A stretch of 48,243 nt of DNA from an uncultured Clostridia bacterium (GTDB lineage: Bacteria; Bacillota; Clostridia; TANB77; CAG-508), in NCBI GenBank assembly GCA_944387405.1, contig CALXET010000003.1, positions 207,758-256,000 on the forward strand, in the 5' to 3' direction. The translations under genes were made by a program, and so were the position numbers. Below, in pieces: positions 41,640 through 48,243 of the stretch. A model generated the notes under the pieces. The model worked only from the letters and a program-made list of their open reading frames with translations, was not told the origin of the DNA and did no database searches. How positions within the stretch are numbered: position 1 is the stretch's first letter; the number at the start of each line of letters is the position of its first letter.

Positions 41640-42470
41640 TTAATCTTTTTTGCTTTTTTTAGTTGTCTTTTTCGTTGTGGCTTTTTTTGTGTCTTTCTTC
41701 TTTTCTTCTATTTTTTCTTCTGGTTCATCATCACTATCAAAAGAAAAAGCATTATCATCAAAATTTTCACTAAAATCTACTTTTTCTTTTTTTATGCTTT
41801 CATATTCTTTTTCTTCTTCTGTATCATTTCCCCACATAAAATCTTCACTAGTGCTATCATTATCGCTATTTTCCTCAGATTGTATATTTTCATCATTTTC
41901 TATCTCTGATTTAAGTTCTGTTTCTTTCGTATCATCCTCATCTATTAATGAAGTATTTTCTGCATCTGTAGTATCATTATCTATTGGTTCTTCATCTTCT
42001 TCATTATTCTCATAAAGACTCTTATCATAAGCATAAATATCTATATCATCATCTTCTTCATCTTTATCTGATATATCATTATTTAAATCTTCTATCTTAA
42101 ATTCTTTCGATTTTACATTATTATCTAAATCAGAATCATTGTCATTATCTTTGACTTTATCGCTATTTTCTTCATTGCTTATACCTAAATCTGGTACATC
42201 TTCATCTGAATCAGAAAAATCTGGTAAAGGTTCTTCTTTAATCTCTGTAAATAAATCTTGTGACTCATCAGCTTTTTCTTCAGTTTTATTATCCTCATAT
42301 TCTTCTATATCTTCATTCTTCTCTTCATTAGTTCTTCTCTTTCTAACCTTTTTAGGCATATTATCAATTTGATATGTAATAAGTAAAATAAGCACTATTA
42401 TAACTGCAAATAGTATTATAAAAACAATCTTACTTTCAGCAACAACACTTGATTCTAATAATTCTCTCAT
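41640..42470 (-). CDS. membrane-anchored acidic protein with Lys/Thr-rich tail
   Basis: Unrecognised 276-residue protein. One hydrophobic segment (about 9-35) is followed by a short basic patch (MPKKVRKRRTNEE), then about 200 residues dominated by Asp, Glu, Ser and Asn with almost no hydrophobic core, and finally a Lys/Thr-rich end (KKATTKKTTKKSKKD). It is probably disordered. The charge blocks could let the tail fold back on the acidic region. I chose ATG 42470, with GGTGG upstream, over the start at 42482, whose ribosome binding site would be too close. It follows the histidine kinase gene by 18 bp and precedes lepB. Confidence 0.75.
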   Translation of the reverse strand: MRELLESSVVAESKIVFIILFAVIIVLILLITYQIDNMPKKVRKRRTNEEKNEDIEEYEDNKTEEKADESQDLFTEIKEEPLPDFSDSDEDVPDLGISNEENSDKVKDNDNDSDLDNNVKSKEFKIEDLNNDISDKDEEDDDIDIYAYDKSLYENNEEDEEPIDNDTTDAENTSLIDEDDTKETELKSEIENDENIQSEENSDNDSTSEDFMWGNDTEEEKEYESIKKEKVDFSENFDDNAFSFDSDDEPEEKIEEKKKDTKKATTKKTTKKSKKD

Positions 42471-42488
42471 AAAAACCACCATTCCTAT

Positions 42489-43955
42489 CTATAAATTTTC
42501 TTTTGTAACATTATTTATTTTATCTAATTTTTGTTTTGTTGGAATTCTAATTACAACTTCTGTTCCTTTTCCAAGTTCACTTTTAATATCAATCTTTGAA
42601 TCATTTCTATCTAGAATTTCTTTAGCAATTGAAAGACCAAGTCCTGTTCCACCCATTTCTCTCGTTCTAGCCTTATCAACTCTATAAAATCTCTCAAAGA
42701 CTTTATCTATCTCATCTTCTGCGATTCCTATTCCATTATCTATTATTTTTATATATGCATCATTATATACAAATCCTACATATATTTTTATATACCCACC
42801 GTCTTTAGTATACTTGATGGCATTTGTCAAAATATTAATTACTACTCTCTCTATTCCTGATCTGTCCGCATAAACAGGAGGAACATTTGCTGTTACAAAA
42901 CATTCTGCCTTATGATGCTTTTTTTCTATCTCAAATAATAATGAATCATATACAGATTTTACAAGGTCACCTAAATCAAACTCTGTCTTTTCTGTCTTAA
43001 TCATACCTGTATCATATCTTGATAAAGTTAATAAATCACTAACTAATTCTGCCATTCTCTTTGCTTGTGTAGATATTCTCTCTAAAAACTTCTTTTCATC
43101 TTCCTCTGAACAACCGCCTTCTAAAAGAGTATCTGCATATCCTAGTATTGAAGTTATTGGTGTTTTAAGCTCATGTGATACGTCAGCAACAAACTCTGTT
43201 CTCATAGCATCTAATTTAACATGTCCTGTTATATCTTGAATAACTACTATTAGCCCTCCCGGAAGTTCACTTTCATTTTTAAATTGAGCAAAAAATAAAT
43301 TTAAAGTCTTTTCACCAACTTCTATTCTTTGCTCAGTTGAAGCCATATCCTCAAGATATATTATTTTTTCCATATTAATATCTAATCCTAATTTCTTAAA
43401 AATCTTTGTAAACGTATCATCTTCATCAGATATTTCTAAAAGATTTTTTGCAGCTACATTAATATGTATAACTTCTCCATCAATATTAAAAGCAATAATA
43501 CCATCTGTCATATGTAATAAGATAGTCTCTATCTGTTTCTTTTGTCTAGAAACTTCTTTTAAATTTTCTTGTAGTTCATCATGTATCATGCCAAAGGCTT
43601 TAGTAATACCTCTAACCTCATTTTTGTCATCACCTAAAAACTTTTCACCTGTTTTCTCATTTCCCGCTATAAGCTCAGCATGTTTAATAAGTTTCGTCAT
43701 TGGAGCTATAATTGATTTTAAAATAAATGCACCTATAATTGCAGAAATCACTCCAAAAACGCCAATAGCAGCTAGTGTTAGTATTTTAGTTTTTTCAAGT
43801 TGCAAATTAATTATTTCTGAAATGTTTTCAACATTTGATAAACTAGATTTTATTTCACTTAATTGATTTGCAAAACTTATGCCTAAAAAAGCAAGTATTA
43901 CCATTCCTAAAATCATGAAAATAAGAACTATTTTTATTTGAATATTCTTTAACAT
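42489..43955 (-). CDS. sensor histidine kinase (PhoR/WalK-like)
   Basis: A 488-residue membrane kinase. Two membrane segments (about 8-29 and 60-80) frame a short extracytoplasmic loop; then a HAMP linker (81-135), a PAS domain (about 140-245), HisKA with phospho-His261 (SHELKTPITSILGYA), and the ATPase domain with the N box (NILTNAIKYTKDGG), DNGIGIAEDE and GGTGLGLSIAKEI. The sequence fits the PhoR/WalK group. No response regulator gene is adjacent: the gene before it, beyond a terminator, is a flavin reductase. It starts a seven-gene cluster and has its own promoter. Confidence 0.93.
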   Translation of the reverse strand: MLKNIQIKIVLIFMILGMVILAFLGISFANQLSEIKSSLSNVENISEIINLQLEKTKILTLAAIGVFGVISAIIGAFILKSIIAPMTKLIKHAELIAGNEKTGEKFLGDDKNEVRGITKAFGMIHDELQENLKEVSRQKKQIETILLHMTDGIIAFNIDGEVIHINVAAKNLLEISDEDDTFTKIFKKLGLDINMEKIIYLEDMASTEQRIEVGEKTLNLFFAQFKNESELPGGLIVVIQDITGHVKLDAMRTEFVADVSHELKTPITSILGYADTLLEGGCSEEDEKKFLERISTQAKRMAELVSDLLTLSRYDTGMIKTEKTEFDLGDLVKSVYDSLLFEIEKKHHKAECFVTANVPPVYADRSGIERVVINILTNAIKYTKDGGYIKIYVGFVYNDAYIKIIDNGIGIAEDEIDKVFERFYRVDKARTREMGGTGLGLSIAKEILDRNDSKIDIKSELGKGTEVVIRIPTKQKLDKINNVTKENL

Positions 43956-43980
43956 AATTTACCTCATACTTGTTTGGTTT

Positions 43981-44008
43981 ATTATATCACTAATTAGGTA
44001 TTTTTCAA
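43981..44008 (-). promoter_or_regulatory. promoter of the histidine kinase cluster
   Basis: On the minus strand, TTGAAA (44008-44003) and TATAAT (43986-43981) are 16 bp apart, with TGA before the -10. Confidence 0.65.
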
Positions 44009-44040
44009 GTATTATTGTCAATATGTAATAGATATGTAAT

Positions 44041-44070
44041 AAAAAAGATTGGAACAATTTTATCCCAATC
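44041..44070 (-). terminator. terminator of the flavin reductase gene
   Basis: GATTGG (44047-44052) pairs with CCAATC (44065-44070); on the minus strand the hairpin is followed by six Ts. Confidence 0.8.
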
Positions 44071-44080
44071 TATATTATCT

Positions 44081-44689
44081 TTATTGCTTTCTTTTATCCA
44101 TATTTCTTTTGCTTGATTTTCTTTTATTCTTCTTTTTTTCAACAGAAAAACCAAATTTTCCAATTTTTTTATCTAAGGGATAATACCCTCCATTTGCATA
44201 AGCTATTAAATCACATTTACTTATATCAAAAGCTCCTTTTTCATTTATATATCTTTCATCTGCATTTATTGCTAATACATCAGCAATAAACATATGATGG
44301 GATCCTAATTTCTCTATTTTGCATACTCTACATTCAATTGATACTGGTGATTCTTTAATCATAGGACATTTAACAAAATTTGCTTTTTCTTTTGTTAATT
44401 TCATCTCTTTAAATTTATCAAATTTTGCACCGCTTCTTACACCACACCAGTCTGTAGCATATGCTAGTTTTCTAGTTGTAAGATTAATAACAAATTCTCC
44501 TGTATTTTTAATTATATTATATGAATATCTTTCAGGTCTTATTGATATATATACTTTTGCTGGATTTGTACAAATGATTCCTGTCCACGCAACTGTTATT
44601 ATATTAGATTCTTCCATTGTTCCGAGACTCACCATTACAGCTGGAATTGGATATTCAAAAGTACCTGCTTTCCATGTTACCTTTCCCAT
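44081..44689 (-). CDS. flavin reductase-like, FMN-binding split-barrel protein
   Basis: A 202-residue protein of the flavin reductase-like/FlaRed family. The core FMN-binding barrel shows PIPAVMVSLGTMEESNIITVAWTGIIC, YISIRPERYSYNIIKNTGEFVIN and the C-terminal part LGSHHMFIADVLAINADERY. The last 25 residues are strongly basic (KKKNKRKSSKRNMDKRKQ), an addition not typical of the family, perhaps for nucleic acid or membrane contact. It starts 8 bp after the 702-residue gene and ends its operon. Confidence 0.85.
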   Translation of the reverse strand: MGKVTWKAGTFEYPIPAVMVSLGTMEESNIITVAWTGIICTNPAKVYISIRPERYSYNIIKNTGEFVINLTTRKLAYATDWCGVRSGAKFDKFKEMKLTKEKANFVKCPMIKESPVSIECRVCKIEKLGSHHMFIADVLAINADERYINEKGAFDISKCDLIAYANGGYYPLDKKIGKFGFSVEKKKNKRKSSKRNMDKRKQ

Positions 44690-44697
44690 TTTATTAC

Positions 44698-46806
44698 CTA
44701 CCTTTTATCTTGCATACGTGATCTTGCAATTAAATCAAATATAGTACGTTTCTTTTCTATATCAGACCATTCAAAAGCTACTAAAGTGTCTTTATCTGAT
44801 GTATCTCCATTTACATGTCCCATAATTTTACTTGCAAAACCTCTACTTAATTGAATATTTGAATTTCCAACTAAAGCACCATTTCTTAATTTTTTTGCTA
44901 AATATCTTTTTACACCCTTTTTCTCTTCTGCTTCTGAATATTCTTCTAACATTTGTGTCATCATCCTGCAAGCACCTACCATATTTTCGTCAAAATATAT
45001 TTTAGGTTTTGTTTTCTGGCCATTTTTTGTATACTCTGCTGATGCAATAGCACCACCATTAGTTTCTAATGCAGCTTCTAAGCTCATATCAGAAAAAATT
45101 TGATCTGCAAAAATAGTTTTTAATCTATCATCACTTGAAATTGCATCTACATCGATCATAGGAGAAAACACCTTAAATTTTTTAACTACTGGATCATGAC
45201 CTTTTTCTTGTTCACTTAAATACGTTTTTTTAATTTCATATTCCTTTACTGTCATACTATCTGAAAATGTTGGTTGTCCAGTGTTTTGTCTTAGTGTTGC
45301 ATATCCTAGTTTTCCTGTTTCAGATACTTCAATCTCGTCCCCTGCAGAATTAGATAATGTAATCATAGCTTCTGGTGAAGCATTTCTTATATATTGGATA
45401 TCACAAACTTCTAAACCATTTATAGCTTCTGAAACATTTACATCATATTTTACATCATCTAATTCTCTTCTTTTAATTGGATTTTTTACAACATCATACA
45501 ATTCTTTAATAGCTTTTTGTCTTCCTACTAATTCACATAACCAATCTAAATTATTTGTTGTAGCATTTTCTTCAATGTTTGTTGCTGTATCTAATAATAA
45601 ATTTAGATAAATATTATCTTCTTTACCCTTTTCATCTTTTGGAAATATCAAAAATGGACTTCTTGTTTGCTTTCTATATTCTAACCTATATTTCTCAATA
45701 CTATCTAAAGCTCTTTTATAAGCTGACTTTGCTTCTCTAGAAGAACAATCTCCTCCCCTTGATTTTATTTCATTTATAACAGCGCAATATGCTATTTGAA
45801 AATCAATTGTTGTCTCAACAGCTTTTATTTTATCTGATTCATCTATATCTAATACTTTTTCAAAAGCTTCTGCTAATGAATCTTCTGAAAAAGAATCTCT
45901 ACTTGATAAAATTGCAGAAATTTTTGCCTGGTCTTCTACTTTAGAAATGTTTTTCGAAAAATTCATTAAAATAGAACCTCTATTGTTATATTCAATTGCT
46001 CCACCTTTTTCAAGTAATGTATATTGAATAGCAGCATAAATTTTTTCAAATTCAATTTTTGACTCAAAATCCATATTAGGACCAAATATTCCAAGTTTCA
46101 TAATTCTATTATATTCATTTTGAATAGAATCTACAGTAATAATTCCTTTTTCTGGTCTTATTAATATTAAAGGTAGAAAATTACTTATTGCTCTAATTTT
46201 TGCTTTATTTATCTTATCATATAATTCTCTATCTTCTGAAGTTAGTTCATCTAAAAAATCACTTTTAGCATAAAATGTTTTTGATTCTACTTTTCTTATT
46301 TCGTCTGGATTTTTTATTACTCCATTATTTTCTTCAATTAATTCTGTTAATACTCCTGATGCTGCATATAGAGCACTTATTTTATCTTTTCTCACTTCTG
46401 AAGAAGGTTCTTCTGAAAATTCTGAAAGAGCATATAATCTTGCTACTCTTTCTTTTAATTCATTAATAGTAAGAACCCCATCACCCATAGACAATAATGT
46501 ACTAATATATGCTAAATAATTATTAGGATCTTTTTCCATTTCATCTGCCATATTAGACACAGTTTCTCCTAAAACAATATTTCTTGGCATTTCAATTCTT
46601 CCAGAATGTTCTTGTAATAGCCTCGTTAAATCAGAATAGGCTTTAGAAACATATAAAATTATTTTATCATTATCTGCTATTGAACCTTTAAAAAATCCTT
46701 TTGAAAATCTTTTATATTGGTCTTCTAGCACATCAAAATCTAAATAATTTTTTGATTTATCTACTAATTGTTTTTTATAATTTACTCTATCATATAAAGA
46801 AATCAT
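44698..46806 (-). CDS. large hypothetical protein (702 aa) sharing a C-terminal module with its neighbour
   Basis: I do not recognise this protein; it is soluble and mostly helical. Residues 50-360 contain at least four spaced copies of a loose motif of the type Leu-Leu-x-Glu-x-(Asn/Gly)-Gly-x-Ile (RLLQEHSGRIE at 62, ELIEENNGVIK at 155, TLLEKGGAIEY at 263, INEIKSRGGD at 344). Residues about 421-618 match residues about 150-338 of the next gene upstream: a J-domain-like helix end (IKELYDVVKNPIKRRELDD), GDEIEV, then QIFSDMSLEAALETNGGAI. No catalytic motif is evident. The start follows AAGGAGGA. It is the middle gene of a three-gene operon. Confidence 0.8.
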   Translation of the reverse strand: MISLYDRVNYKKQLVDKSKNYLDFDVLEDQYKRFSKGFFKGSIADNDKIILYVSKAYSDLTRLLQEHSGRIEMPRNIVLGETVSNMADEMEKDPNNYLAYISTLLSMGDGVLTINELKERVARLYALSEFSEEPSSEVRKDKISALYAASGVLTELIEENNGVIKNPDEIRKVESKTFYAKSDFLDELTSEDRELYDKINKAKIRAISNFLPLILIRPEKGIITVDSIQNEYNRIMKLGIFGPNMDFESKIEFEKIYAAIQYTLLEKGGAIEYNNRGSILMNFSKNISKVEDQAKISAILSSRDSFSEDSLAEAFEKVLDIDESDKIKAVETTIDFQIAYCAVINEIKSRGGDCSSREAKSAYKRALDSIEKYRLEYRKQTRSPFLIFPKDEKGKEDNIYLNLLLDTATNIEENATTNNLDWLCELVGRQKAIKELYDVVKNPIKRRELDDVKYDVNVSEAINGLEVCDIQYIRNASPEAMITLSNSAGDEIEVSETGKLGYATLRQNTGQPTFSDSMTVKEYEIKKTYLSEQEKGHDPVVKKFKVFSPMIDVDAISSDDRLKTIFADQIFSDMSLEAALETNGGAIASAEYTKNGQKTKPKIYFDENMVGACRMMTQMLEEYSEAEEKKGVKRYLAKKLRNGALVGNSNIQLSRGFASKIMGHVNGDTSDKDTLVAFEWSDIEKKRTIFDLIARSRMQDKR

Positions 46807-46824
46807 AATTCCTCCTTAATATTT

Positions 46825-47853
46825 TTATTGCTTTTGTTTAGCAAACTCAATACACGCACTAAGTTTATCATTTTCATGTACTATTATTACTTTTCCTTCA
46901 TCATCATATTCAACTTCTCCAACGTAACCGCCATTATGTTCTATCGCTTCTTCTAAGTTTACATCTGAAAATAATAAATTTGCATGTGCTTTTGTAAAAT
47001 CTTCATCTATTGACATCTGATTAATATTTAAATATGTGAAAATATTAAAATCTTTTTCTAATAAATTATTTTCTACATTTTTGCTATTATAAATTTTATG
47101 TATATGATAATTTTGAAGTGTAGTTCTATCTTGAAATAAAGGATGTCTTTTTCCAAATTGTCCAAATTCAAGATTTCCAATATGCTCAAAAATTATAATA
47201 TCACCATATTTATTTTTCATTTTATAGGAAATTTTATTTTTTTCACAAGAAGTATATTTTAAATTTGATACTAATACATTACTATTTGAGGATTCTTGAT
47301 TTGGATTAAATCCAAGACTAATCTCTTCATCAATATATCTTCTTTTGTTTTCATCTAATAAAATTTCTCTAGCTTCAGTATATAATAAATAATAAGCATA
47401 TAAAGATATTATATTTTCTAAATCTTTATTATAATTTTTCTCTTCTTTTTCTAATCCTTTATTTAGATTTTCTATTTGCAAAGTATAAGATGTGTTAATT
47501 CTATATTTATCAGCATTTTGAGGAACAGATAAATTTCTATAAGGATTTACTCTTTCATACTTTAACCTTGCCATATTATTAAGTTCAACTTTCTTTTGAT
47601 TTACTAAAATACAAATTTTATCATATTCTATCTTTACATCATTATAATTTGTTAAATTAGTATTACCTTCAATTATTTTATAAGTGACTAGATAATCAAA
47701 TCTGAGCTTAATCAACTCTCTTATTCTCTCTTCATCAGTAGCTTTTAACTTATATATAAAATTCAAAAATTCTCTATATCTCTTTTCAACAATATCTTTA
47801 GATAACTTATCCCCTCTTGCAATTTGTTTAAAATAGTCGATAAATGTACTCAT
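46825..47853 (-). CDS. hypothetical protein (342 aa), J-like helix plus shared C-terminal module
   Basis: Not recognised as a known family. Residues 1-150 are highly charged and helical. Residues about 150-178 (YAYYLLYTEAREILLDENKR then RYIDEE) look like the last helices of a DnaJ domain, but no His-Pro-Asp motif is found. Residues about 195-338 are the module shared with the 702-residue protein: KYGDIIIFEHIGNLEFGQFG, then NLLFSDVNLEEAIEHNGGYV and a final ENDKLSACIEFAKQ. The start at 47853 follows AGGAGA. It is first in its operon, just beyond the rRNA terminator. Confidence 0.8.
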   Translation of the reverse strand: MSTFIDYFKQIARGDKLSKDIVEKRYREFLNFIYKLKATDEERIRELIKLRFDYLVTYKIIEGNTNLTNYNDVKIEYDKICILVNQKKVELNNMARLKYERVNPYRNLSVPQNADKYRINTSYTLQIENLNKGLEKEEKNYNKDLENIISLYAYYLLYTEAREILLDENKRRYIDEEISLGFNPNQESSNSNVLVSNLKYTSCEKNKISYKMKNKYGDIIIFEHIGNLEFGQFGKRHPLFQDRTTLQNYHIHKIYNSKNVENNLLEKDFNIFTYLNINQMSIDEDFTKAHANLLFSDVNLEEAIEHNGGYVGEVEYDDEGKVIIVHENDKLSACIEFAKQKQ

Positions 47854-47895
47854 TTTTATCTCCTGAAAATTATATTTACATCTTTTGTTTAATAA

Positions 47896-47923
47896 ATTTT
47901 ATCATATACTCTAAATATATCAA
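47896..47923 (-). promoter_or_regulatory. promoter of the operon next to the rRNA genes
   Basis: On the minus strand, TTGATA (47923-47918) and TAAAAT (47901-47896) are 16 bp apart, with TGA before the -10. Confidence 0.5.
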
Positions 47924-47947
47924 GTATTTTTAAATTTAAAAAAAGAA

Positions 47948-47992
47948 AAAACCACAAAATAAGACTAAAAAATAATCCTATTTTCTGGTTTT
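47948..47992 (-). terminator. terminator of the rRNA operon
   Basis: AAAACCA (47948-47954) pairs with TGGTTTT (47986-47992), and inside it AAAATA (47956-47961) pairs with TATTTT (47979-47984). On the minus strand it is followed by a T-rich run. It lies just after 5S. Confidence 0.85.
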
Positions 47993-48008
47993 TATAAAAA
48001 TAAAAAAA

Positions 48009-48124
48009 CTGGCAACAACCTATTTTCCCAGCAGGGTAACCCACAAGTATCTTCGGCACCTAGGAGCTTGACTTCTGTGTTCGGAATGGGTACAGGTATT
48101 TCCTCTTAGGTCATAGTCACCAGA
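48009..48124 (-). rRNA. rrf: 5S ribosomal RNA
   Basis: Read on the minus strand, the sequence begins TCTGGTGACTATGACC, contains the conserved ACCCATTCCGAACACAGAAG and GCCGAAGATACT regions and ends GGTTGTTGCCAG. The two ends pair to form helix I. The length (about 116 nt) is normal. It is followed by the rRNA operon terminator. Confidence 0.96.
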
Positions 48125-48196
48125 AAATTTTTGTATGCTTTATTAAGCACACTCAAAAATACATAGATAAATATCTTTTTAGGGTAAACCTTTTGT

Positions 48197-48243
48197 GGTT
48201 AAGCCCTCGATCTATTAGTACTGGTCAGCTCAATATATTGCTA
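48197..48243 (-). rRNA. rrl: 23S ribosomal RNA, 3' end (partial)
   Basis: On the minus strand the window edge reads GAGCTGACCAGTACTAATAG and then TCGAGGGCTTAACC, the conserved 3' terminus of 23S rRNA. The rest of the gene lies beyond the window. The 23S-5S spacer (48125-48196) is AT-rich and contains no tRNA. Confidence 0.93.

Noticed and set aside
41625..42372. Phe/Ser-rich frames on the plus strand opposite the acidic membrane protein
   Set aside because: They are mirror images of the Asp/Glu/Ser-rich coding repeats of the minus-strand gene and lack start signals.
46825..47853. Calling the 342-residue protein a DnaJ co-chaperone
   Set aside because: Only the final J-domain-like helices are recognisable; the required His-Pro-Asp motif is absent.
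1..48243. CRISPR arrays and tRNA genes
   Set aside because: No regularly spaced repeats were noticed, and no cloverleaf with a TTC-type T-loop was seen, including in the 23S-5S spacer.

Overview
The window is a low-GC chromosomal segment of an anaerobic, spore-forming member of the Clostridia (Firmicutes). This rests on Spo0A, a four-subunit 2-oxoacid:ferredoxin oxidoreductase, a clostridial 2[4Fe-4S] ferredoxin, the Firmicutes-type fructose-1,6-bisphosphatase, RicT and the LytR-CpsA-Psr protein. Most reading frames are around 22-30% GC by eye, and nearly every start has an AGGAGG-like ribosome binding site. The right edge runs into the 3' end of an rRNA operon (5S and the end of 23S, minus strand). 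Most genes lie on the minus strand, so they are read in the same direction as the rRNA operon.

Layout. (1) 1-5.9 kb: an accessory stretch with a sortase and a thioester/CnaB surface protein ending in LPKTGF, a DUF4364 regulator, and three clearly more GC-rich single-gene units (179-aa unknown, SH3/GH25-like exported protein, MFS transporter). (2) 5.9-10.6 kb: a small Arg-rich protein, an rRNA 2'-O-methyltransferase and Mfd. (3) 10.7-13.1 kb: a second accessory patch with three more GC-rich unknown genes and a twice-frameshifted BclA/TNF-like exosporium-type gene; one of the unknown genes has an elaborate hairpin leader. (4) 13.1-22 kb: radical SAM protein, Spo0A, then a probable operon (YnbB-like PLP enzyme, MATE pump, nucleosidase, BaiN/YhiN flavoprotein, YigZ), then a WG-repeat protein. 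(5) 22-28.7 kb: DUF3137 protein with LemA, LCP protein, Pr6Pr membrane protein, solitary MazF/NdoA, LolA-like protein, DusB. (6) 28.7-31.2 kb: minD-minE-rodA, where MinE carries a long acidic tail. (7) 31.4-35.2 kb: an anchored exported protein followed by porCDAB. (8) 35.4-44 kb: fbp, then a seven-gene minus-strand cluster from a histidine kinase through an acidic membrane protein, signal peptidase I, HolB, RicT and an MTA/SAH deaminase to a ferredoxin. (9) 44-48.2 kb: flavin reductase and two large unknown proteins sharing a C-terminal module, next to the 5S/23S genes.

Working together: porCDAB plus the ferredoxin fit fermentative 2-oxoacid oxidation, with Fbp on the gluconeogenic side. The nucleosidase and deaminase both belong to families that act on MTA/SAH-type nucleosides. 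MinD/MinE/RodA, the LCP protein and signal peptidase I serve envelope growth. Spo0A, RicT and the BclA-like remnant point to sporulation. Where both elements were found, promoters of ordinary and GC-rich genes alike follow a sigma-A pattern: TTGAAA-like -35, 16-17 bp spacer, (TGn)TATAAT.

Most worth a second look: the switch-like leader at 12.93-13.03 kb; the sortase substrate that lacks its membrane tail and has Lys in place of the thioester Gln; the unnamed module shared by the two proteins beside the rRNA operon; and the recurrent single-gene GC-rich insertions.
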